Below are positions 26,561 through 38,122 of a DNA stretch of 64,000 bases, piece after piece (position 1 is the stretch's first letter; every line of letters starts with the position of its first letter). Source of the stretch: Isoetes taiwanensis (lineage: Eukaryota; Streptophyta; Lycopodiopsida; Isoetales; Isoetaceae); contig JAJEKV010000025.1 in assembly GCA_021234155.1 (NCBI GenBank), positions 7,206,531-7,270,530 on the forward strand. The letters are read 5' to 3'. A program made the position numbers and the translations under genes. Under the pieces are notes generated by a model. That model searched no databases. It saw nothing but the letters and a program-made list of their open reading frames with translations, and had not been told where the DNA came from.

Positions 26561-27702
26561 GATAAGTTGGGTCATTTTTTTCCTAAGGATCTCCGGAAAT
26601 TTGCCGTCTTATGTCAAAATGGTTGCACTTTTGCTAACACTATCATGTTTATTGCTCTTTGGAATATCCGGAAGGCAAGAAATAGAGTAGTTTATGGCAA
26701 AAAGAATTTCTCTATCTTTTGGATCAAATTGCATTTTCAACTTGATATTCATCCATCGCTACAAAGACACAAAAAGGAAGCAATCGATAAATATGACGAA
26801 AATGGGATTTGGTTGGTCATTTTGGGGGCCTTTTGATTTATTTGTAGCTAACTTCAATGTTATCAATTCTAATTTGATTTTGGTGATGATGTTAGCCTAC
26901 TTGAAGAAATGCAAGAAGAGCATGGGTGAAATGGATGACAATCTACTCAAAAGGGATGTTGATCTTGACCTAAAACCGTTTCTTCAACAAACTCTCTGAA
27001 AATGAAGAAAATTTGGACACGAAGATCGCAAGAATGTTCTGCAGAGAGGTGGTGCAAGTCTATACTATGTTTGATTTCCTCTCCATGTACCACAGATACA
27101 TGACTGAGGAACAATTCTCAAGATTCAGAGAGCAGTACTATACTCACAGACTGTTGGCTGATTTGTTTGGTTCCTTGCTTTGTTTGATCAGATCGACCTC
27201 TCTTGCGTGGATAGCATTTGCCGAAAGTGACATTGGCAAGTTACACCTTTGGATCTGGCGACTCTTTCTATGCCTTCTTCAACTCTAAGCTTGACTCCCT
27301 CTCACTTCAGACCCAGTAGCCCCATCTTTGTATCTGGCTTCCTATCCAACCCTGCTAAGACATTAATTGCTCAATGGTATTTCCTAATCTAGCAGAATTT
27401 TGGTTGATGTTACTTTCAGGTTTTAACAATAATTACTAGTTGGGGTCATGATTTCTACACATTTTTGAAGACTATCTCATTTTTGGAAGATTATCTCTAC
27501 TTATCAGCTATCCTTTGACCAATTCAGCTCATCCCAGGATCTGATTTCTGCTGCATATTTTTCAGACTGCACATCACAACATTTTGATGGACGTTTATGT
27601 ATAAAGATCTTTGTTATGCTTTAATCTGCTGATCAAAGTAGAACTATGTACTGTGTTTCTTGATTAATGGAAAAATTCACTCTTACTCTAAAAAAAAAAA
27701 AA

Positions 27703-28551
27703 ATAATAATAATAATAATAATAATAGAGCAAATGCGAAAACGGAAAAAAAAGGGGAACCCATTACATTGCCTGCTGACCTTCAGCAGTGGAGGAATGTA
27801 CCATTGTGACGGTCATCATGGCCTAACACTTCACAAGGAAGAGCAAAACTGGCGCAACCAGGCTCCGCTTCATCATCCAGGCTGTGAGATTTGTCTATGC
27901 ATTTTCAGCATAGTTCCTAGTACGAACTATAGAACAGATCCTGTTCAACTATAGTCGTGCTTATGTTTGCTCTGACGTTTGTTTATATATGCTGATAGAT
28001 TTAGTCACGGATGCCTATGGGATATACATTTTATGTTGTGCAGACCTTGCCGGATTCCTTCTAAGACACTGATTGAACATCATCGCACATCTTGCTATCA
28101 ACCAAAATAGCAGCAGGACCATTCTGTAGCAGCTCGGCATCAAGTCCGTTATTTTGAAACCCCCTTTCTCTTTTCTTTATTTTCCCATTTATGATTTGGT
28201 ACTTCTCTGCAAATACCCTTTCTCACATGGTCTGCTACTGTCTGTGCAAAATAACCATGCAACAATGATGGGTAGTGAGTGCAAGATATACCTGGATGAA
28301 TAAGAGCCTAACTGCTCATACGTAAAAGGGACATTTTATGAGAGCTTCTTTTGTTTGACTTTAGGTGCATCATGCATTGAACTAAATGCTCAATTGGATC
28401 TAGTAACTATTGATATGGAAATAATTTATAGGCTAGGATTGATGGGAGATGCTTGGTTGCATCTTTGAGTAGCATATGAGATGGAAGTGATGCGGTAAAA
28501 TATGTAATGAAGAGGGCAGACAAGTTCATGTAATGACAACCTTGTGTATGT
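27703..28551. repeat. Backbone segments B and C, copy 2
   Basis: From GAGCAAATGCGAAAACGG (27726) to AACACTTCACAAGGAAGAGC this equals 43376-43497. From CAGGCTCCGCTTCATCATCC it then equals 51396 onward in copy 3. In copy 2 the two parts are contiguous, so this is the empty site for the 7.87 kb TIR element of copy 3. The stretch ends at the CACTAC terminus of the next element. No gene is recognised within it. Confidence 0.85.
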
Positions 28552-28559
28552 CACTACAA

Positions 28560-29330
28560 AACTGTTGCCCCATATCGACGTCTATAACGACGTCCAGACG
28601 TCATTTAAGCGTTGATAAACGTCGACAAAATGTCGATAAACGACGCCAATAACGACGCCGGACATCGCTTTTACGCCCCGCTTGTCGCCGTTATGCACGC
28701 CGAATCGCGGCGATCGTTGCTAAGCGGCGACAAGTCGCCGTTAAACCTAATAGCCGGACATGTGGTGCCGCCACGCCGCCGTATCCGGGTAGCGACGTCT
28801 CTCCAAAGGCGGCACGATGTGGCGTATGCGCCGGGTAACGTTGCTCATCGCCGCCAACGACATCGCCGCCGCCACCGTGGCACGTTTCTAGCACGCTGCC
28901 GCTGCCGGTATTTGATGCGGTGCACGCCGGCGACGCTGCTCAACGACGATAAGATAACGCGGGCGCCATCCCGGTCGCCACCGCGGGTAACGCCGCTCAT
29001 GGGCGACATGCCGACGTCACATGCCGACCGTGGTCACCGCCGACGCCGCGCCAGCTTTGTCCTTTGCATGTCGGCGTGGCGCGCCGCCATGGTCGCTGCC
29101 ACGGTGTCGTCTCGGCGTGGCCGTGCCCGGCTTGTCCTTTGCATGCCGACGTAAATATTTGCCATGGTCACGCTTTGGCATGTCGGTCACCGACATGGGC
29201 CGTGCCAGCTTGTCCTTTGCCAGCACACATGCTGACGTGGCTGACACGCCATATGCACCGTTGAACGTCGTCTAAAACACGTGGCAGCCACGTGGCGACG
29301 TCGTTCAACGACGTTAATCGAATTATGAAA
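28560..29330. repeat. Left subterminal repeat region of the CACTA-like element
   Basis: A GC-rich island in AT-rich DNA is filled with short copies of AACGACG, CGACGTC and ACGCCG in both orientations. It ends with GACGTCGTTCAACGACGTT. The right subterminal block (32290-32475) uses the same words. Arginine/alanine-rich reading frames here (for example 28612-29154) are by-products of this composition. Confidence 0.7.
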
Positions 29331-29640
29331 AACAAAATTAGAAATATAAAAGAAAAATACTGATTAAATATTAGTATTCAGTATAATAGTAAATAAGCAT
29401 TATTATTTAATATTATTTAATATGTAATATTAAATAAATATTAAATATTAAATAAATATTAACAAAATAAATCAAAGAATAAATCGAGCATAAAATTTTA
29501 AAAATTAGAAAAATAAAAGAAAAATATTGATTAAATATTAGTATTCAGTATCATAGTAAATAAGCATTATTATTTAATATTTAATATGTAATAAAATATT
29601 TAATAAATCAAAGAATCAAAAAATAGAATCGAGCATAAAA
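29330..29640. repeat. Very AT-rich duplicated block
   Basis: The run from ATTAGAAATATAAAAGAAAA to AAGCATTATTATTTAATATT (from about 29338) recurs from about 29503 with few changes. The two copies are separated by ATTAAATAAATATT-type simple sequence. This looks like a tandem duplication in the CACTA interior. Confidence 0.75.
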
Positions 29641-29949
29641 ATTTTAAAATAAATAATCATAGGAAGATTAAGTAATATTAAAAAAATCCCAAATAATAAA
29701 AACAAAGCATAAAAAATTTACATTGAATTCAATTAATATATTTCACAATGTAATTTGCACATTACAAAATACATTGAGTCAATTCACCACAAACTAAAAG
29801 ACTTGAAAATATTACAACAAAACACGAAGTCTTTAGTTGTTGCTATGCCCACTTCTCGAGCGATCGGCCTCATCTTCGTCTTCATCTACCTGCATTATAG
29901 TATATCGCAACAATTAGGTCGTTGTAATGCAAAAGAATTATGTAGTGAA

Positions 29950-31680
29950 TGATACATACGCCGCTGGATTCACTCAGCCTTGATGGCGTATTGGATGGCC
30001 GCACGATTGCTTTTTTCGAAGGCCTTTTCGCGTTCATCTTTACCAACATTTCTCTTGAACAATGCCCTCTGTTGAGAATGAGCACCAAAATAATGTTAGT
30101 ATTCAATGTGAGAACCTAACTTATAAACCAAATTTATACTTACAAATAGGTTATTAGTACCCTCATAACCGCCCGGACCGATCTTATTGGCACTATATTT
30201 GCCCTTTCAACCCGTCGTACCCAAAGCCCTCAAATCGGTTTCGTTCTATCTACCCCTTTCTTTGATAATATGTTGGCCTTCAAACACCGCAATGCAACAC
30301 AAGGTCTTAGTCCACGTGGCATCATCTAATTATCGACTCATGGGAGAGATGATGTACTTCAAATGCATCATCAGTCCACCCTAGAGGTTTTTCCACTGCG
30401 TCTATCGAGACTCCCGCAGCTTCTGCCAATTCTATCAACTGTTTCTTCTGATTACCTCTGCAAAATATAAATCAAATATGAGTACAATGAGGTTATCATG
30501 AAGAACGAAGGAGCCTAATACCGGTGGCTTTAACATCATGCGACCCACAATGTTTTACAATCTCCCTCCATGATATATCTCGACTTGAGCTCGGGATATT
30601 CTTCTTCTATCGCCGTTTTGATCAACTCTTTTTCCGCATCAAAGGCTCCTGAGTTCCAATCACCCTTATGGACGTTTTGGCAAATGTTATTTGTGACATT
30701 ATTAACATGAGTCCAAAAAAGCTTGCCATCTTCAGTGGTCTTCTTGGCGGCGTCTTCGGAAAAGGACTACACTCAACATCGACTAACATATGAATACGTG
30801 TTAGTGAACAAAAATGGCATAATTTAAGATGAACTCACTTATACTCAAAGACATGTTGGCGCAAGCGGTGATGCACGATCTTTAATATAGCTTGAAGAGG
30901 AAAGACGGCGTCCGAACGGGGCGTGAGCGGCGGTCGGTGCTCTTTCGTCGTGCGGGTATTATCTCCTTTTCCTCGGGGAGCGGGCCTAAGATATTCGAAA
31001 GGAGTGTATGAGCTATGACGACAGTAGGTTCATAGTCGGACCTCATCCTACGCCGTTGAATAGCGGAAGTTGATGGCTTTTTTTTGTAGGATTTTCTATG
31101 AACGCATTCATAGTATCAACATCATCTACTTCTATATATTGCTTCGAGCTCACTTCATTCTCAATTTCTTCCTAACAAAATACAAGCAAACTAAGTTAAG
31201 ACGTCGATTCAAGTACATGAGAGTAGTTGATTCGAGTTCATGAGATTCGTGTATTATACCTCGTTGGAATACCCCACGTAATGCGCCCGAAACCTTTGGA
31301 TTTGTCGGGCATTCACCATATTTATCAACATGGTCGAGGACAGTCTTTCTCATCCGTTTTATTTGTCCTTTGCACATCGAACAATTGCAATATAACCGCT
31401 CTGTCAAGTACAACTGCAAAAAAAAAAAGTAACATCAATATATAAAGTTAACTAATCATTCGAAACATGTTTATGGTACATACATCGGCGGCATTCATTT
31501 CATGCACACCACCAAAGCCTCTGGGAAGACTCGGTCCACTGGGTCTAATTGGACTATTTGTGGCAATTGTTGGGGTAACATACTTGCGCAAGTCGCCATG
31601 TAACTTTCTCAAAGCTTTCTGTTTCACTTTACGTTCAAATTCCTTCTGACGTTCGTCCATGTTGTTTTTACTAGTAAACA
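29950..31680 (-). pseudogene. Broken transposon-protein exons in the CACTA-like element
   Basis: Several minus-strand frames look like exons of one decayed gene. 31681-31448 encodes MDERQKEFERKVKQKALRKL. 31419-31150 contains YCNCSMCKGQIKRMRKTVLD then HVDKYG, which has the Cys-rich layout of the transposase-associated domain of En/Spm elements. 30710-30550 reads DWNSGAFDAEKELIKTAIEE. 30470-30390 reads GNQKKQLIELAEAAGVSIDA after an AG acceptor. 30060-29950 is Lys-rich. Stops and frame changes separate these pieces and no catalytic motif is seen. The family assignment rests mainly on the element ends. Confidence 0.45.
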
Positions 31681-31820
31681 ATAAAAATATTAATAAAAAA
31701 CCATGTAATAATATAATAAATATAAATATCCATGTTTTTTTTTATAGATTTTATCAAATGTTTCTTCTTAAGATTTAGATTGATACAACGTTTATGATAT
31801 TTAGAAAGCATTTGATTGAA

Positions 31821-32165
31821 GGGTGCCTGAACCCAATACATCTAATCCTCTCCATTTGGGATGGAGTCGACCAGTACCTTATTCATGCAACCCTTCAAAT
31901 CATTTGTAATCTATGAAGATTGAAACTTCTGTTCTAGGGTGCCTGAACCCGATACATCTAGTCCTCTCCATTTGGGATGGAGTCGACCAGTACCTTATTC
32001 ACGCAACCCTTCAAATCATTTGTAATCTATGAAGATTGAAACTTCTATTCTAAGGTGCATAAACCCGATACATCTAGTCTTCTCCATTCGGGATGGAGCC
32101 GACTCGTACCTTGATCATGCATCCCTCAATTTTTTAACATACTTTGAAGATTCAATCTTCTAATC
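31821..32165. repeat. Tandem array, 116 bp x 3
   Basis: Units start at 31821, 31937 and 32053 (GGGTGCCTGAACCC, third copy AGGTGCATAAACCC). They share CGATACATCTAGTC, GGGATGGAGTCGACC and TGAAGATTGAAACTTCT. The first two units are nearly identical and the third is more diverged. It lies in the CACTA-like element between the coding remnants and the right subterminal block. Confidence 0.9.
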
Positions 32166-32289
32166 TATTAGCATTCGGAGGAAAGATCCTACCTTATGAA
32201 GATAGACAAAATCCACGGGCGCCAAAAACTCCAAAAGGGAATGGGACAAAATAACAATGGAATGGAAAAATAAACAAAGCGCGTTCCCG

Positions 32290-32475
32290 CCATAATTGGA
32301 CGTCGTTTATCGACGCCTTAACGTCGTTGAACGACGCCCTGCCGACGTGGCTTGACACCCAGGCATGCCACGTCAGCTTGAGGGCGTCAGATGCCACGTC
32401 AGATTCCAAGACATCGTTGAACGACGTGTTGCCAACGTGGCTTGACACCCAGGCGTGCCACGTCAGCTCGTACAT
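32290..32475. repeat. Right subterminal repeats of the CACTA-like element
   Basis: Contains CGTCGTTTATCGACG, CGTCGTTGAACGACG and GACGTGGCTTGACACCCAGG. The last occurs twice about 92 bp apart together with TGCCACGTCAGC. These mirror the left subterminal block of the same element. Confidence 0.7.
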
Positions 32476-32504
32476 CAGCTGGTTTTGAGTCTTGCTCAGT
32501 AGTG

Positions 32505-34584
32505 GTGGTTCAAGGAAACAAATATAATTGAACTCGATCTAAAAAATATGAAATCCAACACCTGATGCCAATATGGCCTATACACTTAAATGGCATCACT
32601 AAAATATACCTGATGAACTTGGAGGACATGATTGGAGAAAACATCCACGAAACAGCAAAACTAGACAAAAACGAGTACTCTCTCTGCACCTTCTTTTAAG
32701 CGAGCACGCCATACTGCTCCAACTGCAGTAACTGTTGCTTTGGCCGCTTGAGACATACTTCTTCCAGCTACACAATCATCTTATTAAGGTGGTCAGAGGA
32801 TCTTATTGCTAGTGAAGTCCTAAAGGTGATACAGAGAATGAGGTTGGGGCCTACTATCAGTGGAAGTTAAATTTCAGCTGTTAAACATGAACTAATTTCC
32901 GTTGCTTCTAAGCAGACTTTGCAGATTGAATTGAGAGATGCATCTAAGCAGGCACTTGCAGATTGACTTGGAAGATGTATTTAGAAAAAGTTCAAACAAT
33001 GAAGACGAATAAAGGAATGCGTTAGTCTTGCAGTTAGTCTTGCAGTTACGTCCTCCAATTCCGGATGTGTAGAGCGCCATCTTGAAATCGTAATTTGCGG
33101 TCGCAGAAGCAATCACTAGCCAATGCAGAAAGATGCAGAACTCCCACATTTTAGTCAATGCAGAAAAAACTCCAAAAACACTTTGTAAGAGGTCCACATC
33201 TGTAAATGTAAATTTATCATGTCGTACATACATGGGCACAAACAACCAGCCCTGTTGCTGCAACAGTGACACCCAGCTCAAATCCTGAATCAGCAAGGCC
33301 TGTCCTGGCACGACGCTAAGTTCAAATACATTTATGGTGCCTTATGCAAATGCCAAAGAAAACAAGGTCCTATTGAACGGTTTGGTTAGCATCTGAATAT
33401 TGTTGCAGCATGTCTAGGAATACAATACAATTCAGAAATATAGGCCGGACTACGTTTAAAGTTTGATCTCCGTGGACGAAAAATTCTAATAATGACCAAC
33501 CATACTTTAAGGATTGAACATTAGAATAAGAATCAGCCGACCAGCATTGCAACCAAGTTTTAGTTGATAATATAAAATCTGTATGCTGGATGTCAGACCT
33601 GGTATCAGCTTGGAATTTAGCAGCTGCTTGTCCTTTCCACAGTTGTTGTACTCAAAAAACTTTTCAAAGACTGGATTTCCAGATATCAAATTCAACCTGG
33701 CAAAAGGCTCCGCCTAGACATACTATCCAGCTGTCTAAAAGCCCATAATGGCCTCAAATTCTGATCTTGGGCTTGGCATTAGCTTTATCTTTGAAACTTC
33801 AGTTCAGAAGTATGTTCATCATTTAGCATTTTTGGTGCAGGTTCTCTGACAACATAAATAACTTCTAATAAATGGGCTGAGAAGACACCATCACATTTCT
33901 CTAAATAACTTCTAATATATGGGCTGCGAGAACACCATCACATTTCTCTAATTCTTCAGATGGTGGAAGCTCAAACAATTTAGCCATGAAAATGACCTTT
34001 TAAATGGGAAGCAGCTGTGAAATGAAGGTTCTCTCTTCCCGGATCAAATGGTCCACGAAGGTTAAGGCTGAAGCATAGATGCTAACCCTTGTTACCAGTA
34101 ACCCGTAATCGGAATGCCACAATGCTAAGGTAGTTTAACTAGATCCTAGCTGTTTGAGAATGTCAAAGTTTGGATCCCCTTGCCCAAAATTGACTCCTTT
34201 GTGCCATTCAATGCTTCAGCTCGATATCAAATGAAAGCTTTAGCAGGAAAGCTTCAGGCTAGTAAAATGCAGGATATCAAATTCAGGCTTCCGGAAAGCT
34301 TTAGCAGAGATGATAGCAGATTACTCATAGCTTCCGGAAAGCTTTATCACGAGACTATAGCAGGTCATTTATAGCTCCATCTTTTACAGAAGATACATGC
34401 CGAGAAAATCCAAGACTGACAAATAAAGCTTGACAAAAAAAAAAAAGGCGTGCCCACCCAGAATCCGAGATTGAACTGAACAAAACAAGCCGATACATAC
34501 CTTTTAAACCAAATATTGGGATTGCATGATCTGCACCATTGTTTCAGCGCCACAGTTTAGAGTTCACTTCGAGTTGTTTTAGAT
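32505..34584. other. No gene recognised
   Basis: The longest frame (32892-33311, minus, 139 codons) has no recognisable family. Near 34220-34350 the word CCGGAAAGCTTTA and relatives recur several times, a small local repeat. Confidence 0.45.
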
Positions 34585-34732
34585 TTAGGGTCCATTCACA
34601 CTTGCGGTTAGGTTAGGTTAAGTTAGCAATTTTAACAGCTATTAGCTTCACACTACACGTTAAGTTAACATTTGGTTAAGACATTTGGTTAATGCTGTTA
34701 ACTATTTTTTAACGGTAAACCCTAACCCACTC

Positions 34733-36275
34733 ACCACAGCTAAACCCAAATAGAAATTGTTAGCATTCTGAAGGTTGGAAATGTAGTTTTATACTGTTCC
34801 TTTATCTGAAGAAGCCATATGAGACAGATGTGCAATGATCTAAAGCCTGATCATAGTTTAATGCTCATACATATGCCTAAGCAAACAAAGACATCCAGCA
34901 TACATATACCCAGCTATGGAGGCCGAAGCTTACCATGTTTTACCTCTGCTGGGTTTTACCTCTACTGCAAACTGCCATAGAGATGTTTGCGAGCTCCATT
35001 AAGGTGTTTATGAACACAAAAGAACATATTACGGATGGAAATGAAAACACCGAATGACTGCTGATCTCTTCCCCATTTTTTAATAGCTTCACAGTTTTGC
35101 GAATCCATATTATCTGAGCTGTTCTATCGACGTCAAACCACCATACTTCTGCAACAGATTGTATGAGATTGGGAGGAGCATCAAATACTTGTAATGGGCT
35201 AGGGCCATCGCCGCCTTATGCTGCTCCCTTCCCACTCGAAGTTGAACTACAGAAGCCTAGATGCAACCCAGTGTCCCATTTTAATAAAAAAGATGTAAGG
35301 AGACTCGCTTCAGAGAGGAGGTTCTAGTTCTACATTAGTTTGTTTCTATGCCGCATAGCTCTTTCAGAGCTTGCAACCATATTTTCTTCATGGATATGAA
35401 AGCCACAGCTAAACCCAAATAGAAATTGTTAGCATTCTGAAGGTTGGAAATGTAGTTTTAAACTGTTCCTTTATCTGAAGAAGCCATATGAGACAGATAT
35501 GCAATGATCTAAAGCCTGATCATAGTTTAATGTTCATACATGTGCCTAAGCAAACAAAGACATCCAGCATACATATACCCAACTATGGAGGCCGAAGCTT
35601 ACCATGTTTTACCTCTGCTGGGTTTTACCTCTGCTGAAAACTGCCACAGAGATGCTCGCTAGCTCCATTAAGGTGTTTATGAACACAAAAGAACATATTA
35701 CGGATGGAAATGAAAACACCGAATGACTGCTGATCTCTTCCCCATTTTTTAATAGCTTTACAGTTTTGCGAATCCATATTATCTGAGATGTCCTATCGAC
35801 GTCAAACCACCATACTTCTGCAACAGATTGTATGAGATTGGGAGGAGCATCAAATACTTGTAATGGGCTAGGGCCATCGCCACCTTATGCTGCTCCCTTT
35901 CCACTCGAAGTTGAACTACAGAAGTCTAGATGCCAGTGTCCCATTTTAATAAAGAAGATGTAAGGAGACTCACTTCAGAGAGGAGGTTCTAGTTCTATAT
36001 TAGTTAGTTTCTATGCCTCATAGCTCTTTCAGAGCTTGCAACCATATTTTCTTCATGGATATGAAAGCCACAGCTAAACCCAAATAGAAATTGTTAGCAT
36101 TCTGAAGGTTGGAAATGTAGTTTTAAACTGTTCCTTTATCTGAAGAAGCCATATGAGACAGATGTGCAATGATCTAAAGCCTGATCATAGTTTAATGCTC
36201 ATACATGTGCCTAAGCAAACAAAGACATCCAGCATACATATACCCAGCTATGGAGGCCGAAGCTTACCATGTTAC
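34733..36275. repeat. Tandem array, ~667 bp x 2.3
   Basis: CAGCTAAACCCAAATAG begins units at 34737, 35406 and 36071 (periods 669 and 665). The third unit stops after about 200 bp at GAAGCTTACCATG. The two full units are nearly identical. On the minus strand each keeps the same open stretch of at least 65 codons (for example GDGPSPLQVFDAPPNLIQSV followed by AEVWWFDVD). I do not recognise the family. Confidence 0.9.
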
Positions 36276-36659
36276 CATCTCTCAACATGACAAAAATAAG
36301 AAGAAAGCATTAGAGGAGATGACCTACAGAACTATTGCCTGATTGGTTTCATGATGACTTTTTTCTTATGGCTTTATTTTCCTTCTACAGAAGTTATGGC
36401 GCAAACTAGACCTCTTGCTTTGTTTTGAAGCAGAGGTACTCAATAAGGCTACTGAAATTGTGCAACATGGTCTTCAGGCTTCAAGGTCCACCAACTTAGC
36501 CATAGGGTCTGAACACAAATCACTTTGTAAGAAACTTCTATTTATTTTTGCGCAGCCTATCTTAGAGTGTATTGTTTAATTTGTATTTGTATTAAAAGTT
36601 ACAGTCTTATTACAAGTTGGAATATCAGGGTTCAAGTCCCTGCTTGGGTATATAAATAT

Positions 36660-37049
36660 CACAATATTTCATTAGACTAGCAAATACTGACTATTGGTTT
36701 GACTAATTGACGAACTATCTGATTAATATAATGACGAATTGTCTGACTATTTAAATGACTAATTTTTTGATCAGTATTCTGACTATTGGCTTGACCAACT
36801 GACGAAAATGACGCTTGTCTGACTATCTAGATGACTGTTGTCTGACTATTTAAACGACTATTTTTTTTACTATTAATTTGACTATTCATCTAACTATGTT
36901 TGACTAATTATCTGATGATTAGTCTGACGTTAATTCGTCAGATAAAACTCAACAGTACAATCGTCAAAAATAAGGGCATGGGCAGTTGTCTATTTTATGA
37001 AGGCTCTCTGACGATTATTCTGACGTTTAGCTATCATTCTCTTGTAGTG
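36660..37049. mobile_element. CACTA-type terminus with TGACTA/TGACGA subterminal array
   Basis: About eighteen short TGACTA, TGACGA or CGACTA motifs are packed into 36690-36960. The block closes with TCATTCTCTTGTAGTG at 37049, whose reverse complement begins CACTACAAGAGAATGA, a canonical CACTA terminus. No opposite end was found within the host element, so it is an isolated end or a deletion derivative nested in the PIF/Harbinger-type element. Confidence 0.55.
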
Positions 37050-37989
37050 TTTGATCAGATAAAGGAGGAGGGTAATGAAAAGTTGCTATGCATAGGTTGT
37101 AGGCCATGGTTGGCACTCGGACACATAAATTGAAACTGGTAAGTGTCCGAAAGATCCATTCAAATGCCTTGACTAAATGACATTGATCATTTCTAAGTTA
37201 AATGATCTATAACTAAAATTCAAGTTCAAAATAAATATGCCAACATAATTAATCTTAAAAAGCTAAGATTCACTTAGCATTCTAAAATATACCCATGTAA
37301 ATCTGGCCATAAGGGCTATCATGCTTATTACAATGTTTATCGTTACTTTTAAGTAACAATGGCAAAGCATTCATCTTTCAAATAGACATTGCATTAATTA
37401 CAAGGTTCCTAATATTGCTAGGAGGTTACAAGTTAGATACAAACTCATTATAAGGTTTCTCTCATTGTTAAGCAACAATTTGATTTAAATCTATGTCATT
37501 AGTGACACATCATTTTTTTTTCTTTTGTAAAAGTTACTGATAAGGTTCATTTGATTCTACAAAGCATTATACACGTGTGCTTCCTCTATATTTAGAAGCT
37601 TTGCATCTTTATGGAGGTCTAAAACATTTGCATGTGGAAAAATACACGACCACTAACACGATTAACATAATAATAAATTATTCAAGGATAGTGAATAACC
37701 ACATAAAATAACCGTCATCTTTGCAAAATTCAACATAGTCATACTTGAACCAGTGACCTCGAGGGCAATGGATATTTAAAGTCCTCAATACTAGACCAAT
37801 GTTCGCAACAACTAGCACGTAAAAGCATTCAAAATTATAGTATTAAAAATGTATATAGAAAAACTATACGACACATAATGGTTAACGCCCAGTTAATGCA
37901 AAATTAACTGACGTAAAAAATTTAGACCAAATGTTAACAAAAATTATATTGACCTCATCGAGGTCATTTAGGTCCAGTTAACGACGGCG

Positions 37990-38122
37990 ATGGCGATGCG
38001 AGCTCCACCTGCTCGAGGAAGCAATCGAAGTGCACGTGGACGAGATGGCCGTGGTCGAACTGCTCGTGGACAAGGTCGTGGAAGTGCAGATATGCAGGGG
38101 TATGGAGATGGACAAGGAAGAG
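37990..38122 (+). CDS. RG-rich first-exon candidate
   Basis: From ATG 37990 the frame encodes MAMRAPPARGSNRSARGRDG and continues with several further RG and GRG pairs for about 44 codons. It ends exactly at GAAGAG|GTAAGC, a strong 5' splice donor after 38122 (phase 1). RG/RGG-rich segments commonly bind RNA, but no folded domain is seen and no downstream exon could be joined with confidence. It lies inside the PIF/Harbinger-type element, so it may be the N-terminus of an element protein or a captured host exon. Overlapping frames on the other strand are mirror artefacts. Confidence 0.35.

Larger units (their letters stand above)
19716..27702 (+). mobile_element. L1-type plant LINE, decayed, near full length
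   Basis: An ~8 kb non-LTR retrotransposon lies in the plus orientation. It carries a DUF4283-like ORF1 region (20.4-21.9 kb) and an ORF2 with endonuclease, reverse transcriptase and a C-terminal zf-RVT-like segment (23.1-26.6 kb). It ends in an A run followed by AAT units (about 27690-27724). It interrupts backbone copy 2 inside a trinucleotide microsatellite: AATAATAATAAT is found at both junctions and the uninterrupted backbone is seen in copy 3 near 43285-43376. The 5' boundary is set from that comparison. Frameshifts in both ORFs make it inactive. Confidence 0.85.
28552..32504. mobile_element. CACTA (En/Spm)-like transposon
   Basis: The left end begins CACTACAAAACTG at 28552 and the right end closes with CAGTAGTG at 32504, so both termini show the CACTAC/GTAGTG hexamer. 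Only a few more terminal bases pair. Both ends carry dense subterminal copies of ACGACG/CGTCGT motifs, typical of CACTA elements. Interior frames on the minus strand are broken. The 3 bp flanks (TGT and GTG) do not match, so the right boundary is less certain than the left. The left 30 bp also occur at 52151-52180 in copy 3. Confidence 0.6.

Noticed and set aside
28612..29154. 180-codon Arg/Ala-rich frame, and mirrored frames on the other strand
   Set aside because: Produced by GC-rich CGACG subterminal repeats of the CACTA-like element; open on both strands with no domain.
36615..36665. Second tRNA-like T arm (GGGTTCAAGTCCC)
   Set aside because: No A box or anticodon arm at the right distance; left as coincidence.
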